A stretch of DNA of 64,000 nucleotides from Cryptomeria japonica (taxonomy: Eukaryota; Streptophyta; Pinopsida; Cupressales; Cupressaceae): the NCBI RefSeq assembly GCF_030272615.1, contig NC_081410.1, forward strand, positions 226,353,415 through 226,417,414, in the 5' to 3' direction. Under the pieces are notes generated by a model that saw nothing but the letters and a program-made list of their open reading frames with translations, ran no database searches and was not told the origin of the DNA. Positions 23,545 to 36,031 of this stretch are shown here, in pieces (position 1 is the stretch's first letter; each line of letters opens with the position of its first letter). The position numbers and the translations under genes are program-made.

Positions 23545-26500
23545 ATGTATAAGAGGGATGCACCGAAGCTGAACAAGTCATGTTTCTGTACATGGCAGAA
23601 AAGGATGAAGCTGCACCTATCAGGAGTTGGAGAATATGTTGTATATTATCTGGAGAATGATTTCATTACACCGAGCACCTATCCATTGACAATGGAAGAG
23701 ATAAAGGCAAAGCAAGAACATATTCAAGCAATGATTGAAATAACATCTGCATTGACTGACTCAGAGTTTAATGATCTAGAAGGCTACAATGATGCCAAGG
23801 CAATGTGGGACAAGCTCATATCTGTGTATGGTGGTGATGAACATGCTCAAAGAGTAAAAGTGGATAGTCTAAGAGGACAACTTGAATCTATGAGGATGAA
23901 TGAAGGTGAGAACATAACCCAGTACAATACAAGACTAAAGGAGATTGTCAATCAAATCAAAGGAGCATGAGGAACCATTGAAGAAAAGGATGTCACAAGT
24001 AAGTTATTGAGAACCCTTCTACCTGCTTATGCAATCCGAGTCTCTGCAATCAATGAATTAAGGTCTGTACCTAATATGCCAGTTTCTTTGGATGCTACTA
24101 TTGGTAAGCTACATGCATTTGAATTAAGTAATTTTGATAGCAGTGGGTCTTCGGTAAATAAAGTTGAATCTGCATTCAATTCTTTTCATCTTGGTGAATC
24201 TAATGATTACAATGATAGAATGAGTAAGAATTCTAAAGGGGATCACAGTGGAGCAAGTGAAAGATTTTGTAAGAACATGGAAGAAGTACACAAACTGTAT
24301 GAGGAAATTAGAAAGCAGGAAGATTTTGAAGCACTATTAGCCAGAAGGTTACCGAGAGGCAAAGGTAAGTATAAAGGAAAACTACCTTTGAAATGTTTCA
24401 ATTGTGATAAGATAGGACATATGGCTTCTAACTGTCTTGACAAAGAGTCTACTGAAAAGAGAGGTTATCGAGATGACAGATAGAAAAATAATCAATATAG
24501 AGGATACCAAGACTTTAGAAGAAGAGATAGAAAGTCATGCCTAATAGGCGATGAGGAATCAAATGATGATAAATCAAATAAAATTGATACAAAGGAAGTA
24601 GTTTATGTGGCTATCAAAGATGGATCAGATGAAGAAAGGTATGAAGAAAAAGCCCTAATATCTCACATAAATACTAATGATTGTTGGATCATAGATAGTG
24701 GATGCTCACATCACATGACAGGTGATAAACACAAGTTTGTTATATTAGAAGATTATGATGGAGGTTATGTAAGATTTGGTAATGATGCCCCATGTCCAAT
24801 AAAAGGTAAAGGATCCATAACACTTCTTGACAATTATAAATGTAATGATGTTTATTGGGTTGAAGGATTGAAATACAATTTGTTGAGTGTAGCACAGCTA
24901 AACAACATAGATTACCGAATAAAATTTCAGAAAGGAATTGTCAAAGTTCATGACAAGCATGGAAAGTTAGCTGCTATCAGGACACAAACAAAAGGTAACA
25001 CATTTCACCTTGACTCAACTCAAAATAATTGTCTTTATGCAAAGATAAATGATACCTAGTTATGGCATAAAAGGTTTTGTCATGTAAATTTTGATAATCT
25101 GATCAAAATAAGCAAGAAGCACCGAGTAAGAGGTCTACCAAGTTTGGAAAAACCTGAGAATTCTATGTGCCGAGGATGCCAGATGGGTAAGATGACAAGA
25201 TCAAGCTTTATAAGTAAGTCCTACACTTCTAAGGGAATTTTAGATATTGTGCACACTGATCTTTGTGGTCCTATGAAAGTTCAAAGTTATTATGGTGATA
25301 AATATTTCATATTATTTGTGGATGATTATTCAAGGATGATGTCAGTTATGTTTTTAAAAGAAAAATCAGAAGCTTTTCAAATGTTTAAATGGTACAAGGC
25401 AAGAGTTGAAAATGAAATAGGAAGACAACTGAAATGTCTTAGATCTGATAGAGGAGGACAAATCACTTTTGATGAATTTAACTTATTCTGCAATGATCAT
25501 GGTATAAAAAGACAAGTCTCTGCACCGAGAACTCCACAGCAAAATGGGATAGCTGAGAGAAGAAACATATCTATTGTGGATTCTGCTAGAACCCTGATGA
25601 TTGAAAAGAAAGTGCCACAAACATTTTGGAGAGAAGCAATAAGCACAACAGTTTACACCTTGAATCGAGTACAACTGAAGAAAGGAACTTTGAAGACACC
25701 ATATGAAATTTGGTATGACAAGAAACCTAATGTAAGTTACTTCAAAATCTTTGGAAGTAGATGCTATGTACACAAAGATGATAGAAATGGAAAGTTTGAT
25801 CAGAAAAGTGAAGAAGGAACATTTCTTGGTTATTCTTCTAGAAGTAAAGCATTTAAATGTCTGATCAAATCATCTAACAAAATAGTAGAAAGTGCAAATG
25901 TGAAAATTGATGGATTTGTAGAAAGAAATGATGAAGGAAATTCTATGGAACTAGAAGATTATGAAGGATTTATCTATGTTCAACTGAGAAGTCCTACCGA
26001 GAGAGTTATTGAAGAAAATGAAGATAATGTCTAGTTATCGAGTGATGAAAAATATCATACAGAGCCTACCGAGCCTGTATTAGCCAAGTATGTCAGAAGG
26101 AATCATGCATCAAGTCAAATTATAGGAGATAAAGATGATCCAACGATGACAAGAAACAAACTGAGATAGAACACATGTCTGATATCTGAATTTGAACCGA
26201 GAATAGTGAAAGAGGCATTTAACAGTGAAGATTGGTTAAATGCTATGACATAAGAGATTGATCAAATCAAGAAGAATGACACATGGACACTGGTCCCAAG
26301 ACCAAAGGACAAAAATGTAATCAGTACAAAGTGGATTTTCTGAAACAAGCTTAATGAAAAAGGTGAGGTCATTCAAAATAAAGCAAGACTAGTTTGTAAA
26401 GGTTATGCTAAAGAAGAGGGAATTGATTATGGTGAGACTTTTGCACCTATGGCAAGACTTGAAGGAGTAAGAACATTGTTGGCATATGTTGCTTTCAAAA

Positions 26501-27729
26501 ATTTCAAGGTATATCAAATGGATGTCAAATCTGCATTTCTGAATGGTATATTAGAAGAAGAAGTTTATATTGAACAACCTGAAGGATTTGTTGAAGACAA
26601 GAATAAAGATCCGGTATGTAAATTGAACAAAGCTTTATATGGTCTGGAACAAGTACCTAGAGCATGGTATGAAAGATTGCACTCTTATCTAATCAAGATT
26701 GGTTTTATAAGGACAAGTGAAAACAACAATATGTACATGAAGAATGATGAAAATGGAATACTGATCTCAGCCATATTTGTTGATGATATTATCTTTTGTG
26801 GAAATGACTCTTTATGCAAGAACTTTGGAAATGAAATGAGCAAAGAATTTGAGATGTCATTAATCGGTGAGATAAAGTATTTTATAGGTTTACATATACT
26901 GCAAATGAAAGATGAGATTTTCATTACTCAATCCAAGTACATAAAGGAAATCTTGAAGAAATTTGGAATGGAGGATTCAAAACCAGTAAGTACTCCTATG
27001 ACAACCAACTGCAAATTATCAAAGAATGATGAATCTGCATTTGTTGATGAGACACTCTACCAATCTATGATTGGAAAATTGAAATATGTTGTTCATAGCA
27101 GACTAGACATAGCACATGCAGTAGGTATAGTTGCAAGATTTTCTGCAGATCCCAAGGAAACACACATGACAACAATCAAGAGAATTTTCAGATACTTGAA
27201 AGGCACTGAAGATTATGGCTTAGTATATCCGAAAGGAAATGACTTTGATTTAAAATTTTATACTGATGCTGATTGGGTAGGCAACATTGATGACAAAAAA
27301 AGCACAAGTGGAGGAGCTTTCTTTTTAGGAGAAAGACTAGTGAGTTGGCTTAGCAAGAAATAAGGATGTGTTTCATAGTCAACAGCAGAAGTTGACTACA
27401 TTGCTGCAGCATTAAATTGCACCAATATAGCATGGATCAAACAACTGTTGGAAGGTATAAATGAGAAAGTTACCGAGCCAGTAACTATATTCTATGACAA
27501 TACTAGTGCCATTAATATTTCAAAGAATCTTGTTATGCACTCTAAGACAAAGCACATCTCTATCAAATATCATTATCTTAGAGAAGAAGCTCAAGAGAAG
27601 AAAGTGGTGTTGGAGTATGTTAGCACAAAGGAACAAATAGCAGATATCTTCACCAAGCCACTGCCAAGGGACACTTTTGAGTATCTCAGAAGCAAGTTAG
27701 GGGTCCTACCCCTATCTTCTACTCACTGA
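23545..27729 (+). pseudogene. Copia-B gag-pol, single frame with nine premature stops
   Basis: One reading frame covers all domains without an indel. Gag is at 23545-24483 with an intact knuckle CFNCDKIGHMASNC at 24394-24435. Protease has IIDSGCSHHMTG near 24691. Integrase (about 25060-25960) has WHKRFCHVN..CRGC, HTDLCGP, RSDRGG and NGIAERRN. RT has the block from [10 protein letters not shown] and the box FVDDIIF at 26776. RNase H (to 27729) has YTDADWVG and YDNTSAINI. Stops lie at 23968, 24481, 25057, 26032, 26167, 26251, 26341, 27361 and 27376. Each sits where a Gln or Arg codon fits the family or context and needs only C to T (CAG to TAG, CAA to TAA, CGA to TGA). No envelope-like ORF follows. 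The start ATG at 23545 is the first in frame without an early stop. The order protease-integrase-RT-RNase H defines Copia. Confidence 0.9.
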
Positions 27730-27944
27730 CTGAGTTCGGTGAAAGCATCAATTCAATGAATCTACAGAATATTATGTGTGGATTGATGCTTATTTACACA
27801 CTTTAGGATGTTTTCTAAAGGTGCGTAGGAAACAAATACAGGAAACAGGAATTGAAGACATAATGCTTTGACCGAGACTAAGTTGACACATAACAACAGG
27901 GAATTCACTTCTCAGCGGAAGAAATCATGTTTTAGCTCTTTTAA

Positions 27945-28090
27945 TTTTTGGCATTGTTGTCAAAGGGGGAGAAGACTATTGTATGGGGGAGAAGTCTGAT
28001 GACAAGGGGAGAGCATTTCAGAATCTCGCAATAATCCAAATCAATTAGGTCAAATCAATTGATTTTCCCATCAATGCCAAAGGGGGAGAT
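27945..28090 (+). other. Copia-B paired motif and polypurine tract
   Basis: TTTGGCATTGTTGTC followed by AAAGGGGGAG lies at about 27945-27971. CATCAATGCC followed by AAAGGGGGAGAT lies at 28069-28090, abutting the 3' LTR. The second purine run is the polypurine tract. AATGCCAAA in the second motif is the exact complement of TTTGGCATT in the first. Confidence 0.75.
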
Positions 28091-29544
28091 TGTTGGCATT
28101 ATAATAGACAATAAGAGATTGTTGGCATTTCAATAAGGATATTGAGAAGGTTGTTGATGATTATGGATATAACTACTATTTTGTCATTGATGTCAATAAA
28201 TTGATTTTCTAATTCAGTATGAGGTTGCCATATCTTAAGAAGTATGATTTGATGAGTATAAAGATGTTGGTAAAAGACACAGAAAGAATGTGATGAATAA
28301 GGGGAGGAATAAGTTATTCAATGGGCAACTATTAGCAAGTTAGATAATAATGAGATCATGATGTTTAGATTGTTTTGATATCCTACATATGTTGTTGATT
28401 GTAAGGTTAATACTATACTATGTTACCAAACAAAGAACCTAGTCGGTAAACCCTAAGGTTATCGCTATCGGTTAATGAAGGCAGAATGTCTACCGAGTAA
28501 AGTTTAGTATTTACTGAGATGCAACCGAGCTGCAATAGAATGCATTAAATGATTAAAAGCATTATTTAATGAAGGAAGCTAATGAGCTAGAATTGATTAA
28601 ATGATTGGTATGCCATGCATGAAGTTTGTTAAAGAATCTATAGCAAAGGAAAATCGGCAGAAAGATCTACAGTGCAAATTGAACCGCAATACCTTAGCAC
28701 AAGTTCCAAGGTGAGGTAAAACATTTTTAGATCAAAGGATACATTGAACCTGGTCAAGTTTGAAGATCTGATGGCTATGATTGATCATGGGATATGTGAT
28801 CAAGGAGAGTAAGCGGTTAGTAAATTGTTTATAAATAAGGAACTGTTGATAAACAATGTATGCGGGCAAATGTAAGCATAGGGATGCTACATAGTGATTA
28901 CCGAGCATAGAAGCTTGAAGACCTATTTGAATAACAAAGTATAGAGCCCAGCAGATGGACAAGATAAGTCCTATGACTAGATTGTATTGAGCAAATAAGA
29001 ATCTACTTTAGCATTTTAGATGTGAAGTTGTAGATAGATTTTTATTACTGTTATTTTGTGAAGTGATAGAAAATCTCTTAACCGAGTGGACTTAATAGTC
29101 TTATTTGTAAAACCCTCTAAGCAAGGTGACATTTTGATTGAGTGTTTGAAATCCTTTAACAAGGTCACTTCTAACAAGGTGAAGATCCTAACAGATCTGA
29201 GGGAAATCCCTTAACCGGGTCACATCTAGCAATGTGTTTGTAATCTTTAACATGATTTGCTTTTAAACGAGCATACTCTAGAAGAGTATATTTCTTAGTG
29301 GGTCCAAAATCCCATAGTGGTTTTTCCCTATTTGGGTTTCCTTTTTAAATCTGGTGTTATGAGTGTTATGATGTTTATGTGCTTATGAGTTTGCATGTTT
29401 AGCAGTTTTGGTTATATTGCTGAAGTATATGTTACCGAGGTTGAATCTATTGTTTCTATGGATGTTTAAGTTTGTATGATTCATTCCCCCCTCTCATCTT
29501 GTTAGCTTGGCATCTATACTTAACATTAAGTATCAGAACTATCA
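28091..29544 (+). repeat. Copia-B 3' LTR
   Basis: 1,454 bases, from TGTTGGCATTATAATAG to AGAACTATCA, followed by target duplication TAGTC. Similar to 21962-23479 throughout, with scattered substitutions. Confidence 0.9.
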
Positions 29545-29549
29545 TAGTC

Positions 29550-30222
29550 TACTACTAGAAACTTCTACAACACATCTGACAACCCCTATTAGCAAACTTG
29601 GTCAATTGGTTGTTGATACATCTGACCAAATCAAGGCACTTGAAGAAGCAACACAAACTTATGCTAAGAAAAACTACAAGAAGAAGTATGCAGAGCAACT
29701 TACAAAAGAAATTGATTCAGGGAAACTTTCTCTAACTTTTAACAAAGATTTATTGAGAAAAGCTATTGAAACAGGAGGAAAATATCTTGCTTCTACTTAA
29801 AATGTTTCATTCTTTTATTCTGATATCACGAAAATGCAAACTAAAATAGAGAAAGAGCTAGAAAAGATATGTAATGCATATGTCCCACTTCAGGACTCTA
29901 ATTTTGCTTTTAGCAAATTTGTGGATGATTTGCACAACAGGTTGGATACCTATGATCTTGAGAAAGTAAAAAGACTCCAATCACTAAAGGAATTGAAAAG
30001 TATACTCACATCCCAAGTGGATATACTATAGAGAGCCTACACAAATGTAGAAGCTATTTTAGCAACTCCAGAAACCTGTACACTGGATTCCATGGAAGAG
30101 TTCAATACACAGATTATGTTTACACTTGAGTATGCTGAGAACATAATGGAAACATGGAAAAATGCCCTATCATAGTTGAAGAAGAACTTTAATGTTATTT
30201 TCATGAGACTTGCATATGCATG
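29550..30222 (+). pseudogene. Copia-A extra ORF, 3' part
   Basis: This resumes the frame cut at 21961: joining the two flanks with one TAGTC restores ..DIISSLLLETST... The segment is Lys/Glu-rich and likely coiled coil (DQIKALEEATQTYAKKNYKK, KELEKICNAYVPLQ). Premature stops lie at about 29798, 30029 and 30172, and it ends at a TGA near 30222. The function is unknown. It supports a total of roughly 1,050 codons for the original protein. Confidence 0.55.
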
Positions 30223-30300
30223 AACCTTGATTCAATTTTTCAAGTTTTTGTAAAACATTGCGATACAAACTTTTCTATATATATATATATTTTTCTTTTC

Positions 30301-30327
30301 AATTTGGCATTGTTGTCAAAGGGGGAG
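30301..30327 (+). other. Copia-A upstream member of the paired 3' motif
   Basis: AATTTGGCATTGTTGTC followed by AAAGGGGGAG. The partner is the polypurine tract at 52723-52744, now separated by Gypsy-B. Confidence 0.6.
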
Positions 30328-30719
30328 TAGAAATATGTATGTGTGTTTTTGAAAATTTTGTATGATTTGTTAGCACATACTTTTTCAAAATATTCCTGTG
30401 CTATATATATGGATGCTTTTTTACATGTAGTTTCATCATAAGAGGCTTTACTATTGGATTGTATGTGCAGATAATATGATGCAATATCTTCATGAAAAGA
30501 CATCACTTGGGCATATTCAAGGGAAATGTTGAATGTGATGGCATTCTGGTAATCCTCATCTTCACAATTAGTTTCATTGCAAGAGCACTTTTGGAAGATA
30601 AACATAGAGCAGGGTTGTGAGCATGTTCAAAGATGTCAATGGTGTGGGAGAAAACTTTCAGTATGGTTATTTAAAGTTGCATCTATGGAGAAGGGCTTCT
30701 CTTGTAAAAAATGCAAAAT

Positions 30720-31620
30720 TATGCTTATCGGCATAAGTCACCCCAATGAGATCGCCCAAGGAGGACGAAGTGTGTTGATAGGAGTAACTCATACCGATGG
30801 TGTTTCCTAAAAACATGAGTGGCAAGAAGAAGTGCGATTGAGTGGTAATCCATCGGGGAGAGTTACGACGATGATATGATAGGAAGTCGGAGTCATCGAA
30901 GTAACATAAACTATCGGGAATGAGGAAAAAAAGTTATCTTGATACTCGATGAGGTTATCGGTGGAACTCTTGTCGACAATAGATGGAGTGATGTATTCAT
31001 AACCATGTCATTAGGTCATTAGGAAGTCCTAATTTATGTTACCCTGATACCCGATAGACTAAGGGGAGAAGGTGATTCTATTAGAGAGACTTTCTCCGAT
31101 AAAGTGGTACCAAGCAAAAAGGGGACCTAGGCCATTGGGATAACATACAATATCGGGAAGTTGTATTTTGAGTTATCCCGATACTCGATGAGGGAGATGA
31201 GCTTGTCGCCAATGAAGAGATTACATCAGGAAAACCTACGCCGATAGACCAAAGCAACCTGATAAGGAGAGTAAGGTGTAGATTGAAATAAAAGACTCAT
31301 CGTGGTAACTTACATTACCGGAGAAACATTTTCAGAGTTGTATCGATGCCCAATGGGCAGAATGGCACAGAGGGATAAACAAAAGGAGGATTCATTGGAG
31401 CGACCTACCCCAATTTAACGTAAAGCAAAGCTAACTAATAGAAAGTAAAGGAGAGTCCATCAGGATAAGCCAAGATTTGAGGAAGAAAGCGAAACAACCA
31501 GGGCGAGATCCGATGGACTAATTGAAGTGACCTATACCGATCAGAAAGACAAAAAGGTAATTGAAGGAACTCAAAATGCGAGTGGCACCAAGTAATTGAA
31601 TTATAGGTTAGGGTTACGCC
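30720..31620 (+). repeat. Degenerate TATCGGG/CCCGATA subrepeats in Gypsy-B U3
   Basis: Repeated pairs such as TATCGGGAA and GTTATCCCGATAC..CGATGAG occur at irregular 80-150-base spacing, for example near 30905, 30945, 31040, 31150 and 31180. The same array is present in the 3' LTR at about 47600-48480. The arms TATCGGG and CCCGATA are inverse complements. Confidence 0.45.
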
Positions 31621-31852
31621 GATTAGCTGTTGGAACATTTGATGCGATGACCATTATTTAGTGCTTGTGATTAGGTGGATTGGATCCATATGAAGCAAAT
31701 CTGATGAGTTTATGATTGTTAAAGACTCTAGTTGTTGCATATCCAGCATAAAGAAAGAGTTTTCATGCCAGAATTATTCACAGTGTTTTAGCCATCAACA
31801 TTGAAGTTACAGAAAAGAAGCGTGGGTAATTTGAAAGTTCAAGCATTTAATC

Positions 31853-34817
31853 ATGGAGGCTTTTGGTTCACACAGGAAAAGAAAGGACATAGAGATTTCA
31901 GACACACAGTCTGCTAAATCAAAAAATATGCAGTCTGTAGAGGGTGTGCAAAAGCGAAAACTAAATCAGGACATGATTGACCAAATGGAGTCATCTAGCG
32001 CTAAGTCGAGGATGTTTAAAACCTATTTGTTTCCCAAAGATCAATTGGAAGCCAAGTACAAAGAATTTGGAGATATCTAGACAACCATAAGGGCCACAAA
32101 TTCTTTCTATATCATTACCTGAGGTGGAACAAGGAGATGCCACTATCGAACCCTTGGATGACAAATTTGGGTAGACTGGTGATCCCAAATGTTTTTCTGA
32201 ATCTCAAATTATTGGAATTGCTTACTAGGAAGCACAACAAAGAAAAAAGGCGCATTCAATTTCCCAATGGGGATTCGTTCATTCAAATATCTATTGGGAC
32301 CATTTGGGAGGTTTTTGGTATGTCTTATGAGCCTTACATGCTCCTGGCTTTTATAGACTTGAAAGAAGAGTCTACCCAAATGGACACTACTCACACAATG
32401 TTGAAGTTAGTGATGGATAAGAAGGAGAAAGGATGACTCACAGAGCAAGATGGTCCTCCTTTTGAAATTACTCTATTCATACAATACTTGAAATACACAT
32501 AATGGGCATGTGGCCAAGTCCGCAGAGAAGAAGTACCTGATGTCACAAGGATAGGCCCATTGGTGCTAGCTGCAAATATTCAAATGCATGAGCCAAGGCC
32601 GTTTGATTATGCAACTTACTTGGCAGAGAAGCTGCATGAAGGGTTCTTGAGTTTGTAGATGGAATCTAACCCTACTTTTAAATCATACTCATTGCTAATG
32701 CATATGGATCTATTTCATGGTCAGATAAGGGGTTTGTGGCTAGAGGAATTAAGGGTGACTCCCAGGAACAAAGATGGATAGGACCAACCAGTTCAATTAT
32801 GGGTATCCCTGTGGGACTCGAGGTTTGTCAAATCACACTATGTGTTGTTTGAAGAATATTTTGTTAAGCCTTTGTATAGGTTATTTGGAGTGGAATGTGA
32901 TGGGTCTATCTCACCTGAGATCAAGAGATTCTTGACCCCATTCTTTTGGAGACACCAGGGTCAGCCACAATTGGGGTGACTGGTTTGTATGTCAGAATTT
33001 CACCTTTTTTAGGGTTTATGGTTTTGAGGGTGTTTCGTATATGTTGCCTACATTAGTTCCTAATAGGACTGCCTATTTAGAGATTGTTAGGCAACTTAGT
33101 ATGTCAAATGCAAAGCATTTGGGTGGTGCACACAAGCAGACATTTATTCCTAGCACTTTGCATTTTGGAGACTTCACCATTGTATCTACCAAGGCTTATG
33201 AGATGATAGAAAAAAGCTGGTAGAGGAGTACAATTTGTATAGACACCAGGCTCAAAAAAATTATGATCCAAAGGGGTATATCCACCACTGCAAGAAGAAC
33301 CAAAATCTGGGAGAGTATCCGCATATACCTATGGAGGCTGAAGATTTATTTAGAAATAGGGAACGAGATGAGGCTGCTGCACTTTTAGAGGAATTAAACC
33401 AAAAATTAGAGGAGCGAAAGAAGAGGCTTCGGGAACAAAGAGAAGAAGGAGATTCTAAGAGTGGGTCTGATGAGAATGTAGCTGTATCAACCCTCTATTC
33501 ACCTAAATTAGAAGAAGAGGCAGAGAGCTAGGAGAAAATCATGGTGAGAATAAATGCCAGTGCAGATGTAAGACTTGAAGAGTATGCAACTTTTGTTGTA
33601 GATGAGGTTTTTGTACAGTCAAAGGAGTTTAAGTAATTTTTGTACCATTATAAAGGGAAAAAGTTGAGGGAGAACATCCCAAATGTTACTACAAAAAAAG
33701 AAGCAGAGATGCTTAAAAAATTAAAAGAAGATATTAATGCAGAAGTGGCCACAAGGACACCACAAAGAGGGAGATAACTTCTCAGTGAGGCATGCATCAT
33801 TTTTTTCCCAGGATGGGACTTAAGTGCCTCTTTTATCTTTGATAGCTTGTTGCATTCTGATAGAAAGAATGTAAAATTGGCCATACAGGGTGTTGATGAT
33901 ATCTTTATTGGATCGAGGTATGATCCAAATGAAGAGGAGATGTTGCTTTGGGCCCTATACTCTCCATAAAGAGACCCAAGATCATTGATGTAGATAAGGC
34001 ATTTGGGCACATGATGAAGCTGAAAGTGGCAGAGATTAATCCAATTGTCACAGCAGATTTTGGGTTTGACATTGTAAAATCGAATAAGGCCCAAATGTAG
34101 TGGGTGGTAAAAGAGGGTAAAAAATATAAGAATTTATTTGAAGACCTGTTGAGAAGTCGTGGTCATGAAGTACCACAGATAGTTGATACTGGTGTTCAAT
34201 GGAAGAAGAAATATGAAGACCAGATGAAGGAAAACATTAAGGTAAAGAGGTAAATCAGGACTGCCAAGGTAGATGTTGCTTGTGTTTTGTTAACAAATAG
34301 GTTTGAACATTTAGTGGAAGTTCTCAGAGAATTCTGGACAAACTATCAGAAGACTCTGGATAATATTGCTTCTCATAAAAGAACTTTGAACAGGTTGAAG
34401 GCATTGTTGAAAGATAAGAGTGCCGATGAGAAAGTGGTTGAGAAGATCCAAAGAAGGTTGAATAAACATAAAGGATTTTGTGTGGACATTAAACATGAAG
34501 TTACAGATTGCAAAGATATTGTTAGGTATGGTTTACCAGATGTTGTGGATGATGTGGATCAATTAAAGGACAAAGAGATTTGGATTGTAGAATGCCAGAA
34601 TATACTTAACACATCCCTTGATGTTTCCCAGGAAGATGTTTTGGATATGAAGGATACAGGTGAGCAGATGGATAGATTAGTTACCATGGATTTTGCTGTC
34701 AGAGATACTGTGTTCAACACTAGCACTCACAAGGACATCAAGTATTTAGAGCACATACAAAAGTGTGACACAATATGGGACGACCATAACTATTTTTTTA
34801 TTATATTTTGTGTCTAG
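31853..34817 (+). pseudogene. LTR-encoded ORF, copy in Gypsy-B 5' LTR
   Basis: The ORF starts MEAFGSHRKRKDIEISDTQ and ends ..DTIWDDHNYFF.. near 34817, roughly 950 codons with stops and frameshifts (for example near 32078, 32434, 32657, 32975 and 33221). The same order of motifs as in 12027-15380 is present: NPWMTNLGRLVIPNV, SYSLLMHMDLFHG, an HNWGD region near 32970 (frame-shifted), VYMLPTLVP-like sequence, and TLHFGDFTIVSTKAYEMIE. The C-terminal half is charged and likely coiled coil (ELNQKLEERKKRLREQREE; RLKALLKDKSADEKVVEKI). No known family is recognised. In a 5' LTR such an ORF would lie upstream of the predicted transcription start. Confidence 0.6.
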
Positions 34818-35779
34818 CAGTTAAGCAGTTAGGTATTAGGTTTTAGTTAAGTTTAGTTTAGCAAGATGAAAGGGTGTGTCCTTTCATTCAAATATTTTGG
34901 CTCACATATATGTAGTGAGTCATTTTTGTATCATGAGGGGCAATAGAACTTTGCCACTGGCTGGGCTACAAGTGTTATGTTTTAGAAAGGTCTAGTAGGA
35001 ATAAGAAGTTTATTGTTTGCAAACTAAATGTATTGGAGTATTTGTAAGTTCAGTTTTTGTGTACATTCTTATTACGAAGTTAATATACAAGATTTCATGT
35101 TTTTATCTTTAGATCATTATGTATAATTTTGTGTTTGATGAAATCGTATGTCATCCTGATAAATCTTTTAGATTTGCTGTGATGTGCCATCACATGATGT
35201 TGTATTGAATGTAAAATTGGGTTTTTTATTTTTCATACAATACATAATGAAACCTTCATAGTGATGGTCTTATAATTGTCTCTTGAGTTGATAGTGATTC
35301 TTGTCCACAAAGTTGTTCATTATTTGTCAGATAAAGGCACTGGTTGGTTATTAATCTTTGCTAAATAAGATTGAATGCATTAGGTCCTTATTAGAGAAAC
35401 AAATCTTCTAATTTCTATAAGTACTGCTCTTTTTCATAATTGCTTAAAATCCTAACAGCAATCTTTTGCATAATACAACTATACTAACACTTATTTTATC
35501 AGTTTTAAAGGCATTCAATAAAAAGCACTTCTGTTAGCGTAGTTGCAGGAAAACCTTTTGCCATCCCTGCAATTGCTAATTCCCACAGTTTAAATTCACT
35601 CAAAACAAACCTATTTTATGCTTGAGAGTGTAAGGTACACCCAACTAGGTTTAGTGGAGCCTAAAGTGTAGAGGGATTTTTTCTTTGACCATCCTTGTTC
35701 ATTGGCCAAGGCTGATTGGATCAACTAAGGATTAGGCAAGTCTTTGGTTTTCCAATCTGTGGTTTTGGGCACCAACAGA

Positions 35780-35799
35780 TTGGCGACTTTGTTGGGGAG
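35780..35799 (+). other. Gypsy-B primer binding site, tRNA-Arg type
   Basis: TTGGCGACTTTGTTGGGGAG, two bases after the LTR, differs by few bases from the tRNA-Arg primer sequence known for Ogre/Tat elements (TGGCGACTCCGCTGGGGA). It supports the Tat assignment independently of protein similarity. Confidence 0.8.
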
Positions 35800-36031
35800 T
35801 TTTCATAGGAAGTGTTCAGAGTCTTTGGTGGTTCATTTCAGACTCTACTGGAGGAAGGAGCCTAGAAGATTAATAAAAAATATTGTTCCTCTTAGGAGGT
35901 GGTGACTCTACATCTAATACATGAATAATAGCTGGTATTTTGAGAAAGTAAGAGAAACCCCTAGCAATTTATCAATAAGATTAATGCAAGGGAGAAGGTA
36001 TCTGCACAAGGGACAAGATAATCTTGTTTAG
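35800..36031 (+). other. Gypsy-B leader between primer site and gag
   Basis: About 230 bases with no ORF recognised. Dimerisation and packaging signals would be expected here, but none can be named from sequence alone. Confidence 0.4.

Larger units (their letters stand above)
21962..29544 (+). mobile_element. Copia-B: full-length autonomous Ty1/Copia element
   Basis: LTRs at 21962-23479 and 28091-29544 share the GGCATTATAA start and the AGAACTATCA end. Perfect target duplications TAGTC lie at 21957-21961 and 29545-29549. The 5' LTR begins TATTGG, so its terminal TG has mutated. Inside are a Met-tRNA primer site, one gag-pol reading frame and a polypurine tract. It is inserted in the Copia-A extra ORF, so it is younger than Copia-A. 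Confidence 0.92.
30368..35777 (+). repeat. Gypsy-B 5' LTR, ORF-bearing
   Basis: It runs from TGTTAGCACA to GGCACCAACA. It aligns collinearly with 47252-52631 over its length: start region, subrepeats (30720-31620), ORF (31853-34817) and tail. A TATA-like TTTCTATAAGTACTGC at about 35413 recurs at about 52270. If it is used, the ORF lies in U3 and R-U5 is only the last ~330 bases. Confidence 0.88.

Noticed and set aside
30240-30605. Minus-strand ORF conserved with the one at 47211-47489
   Set aside because: The similarity follows from both lying at the start of the two Gypsy-B LTRs. There is no known domain, and it covers the LTR boundary.
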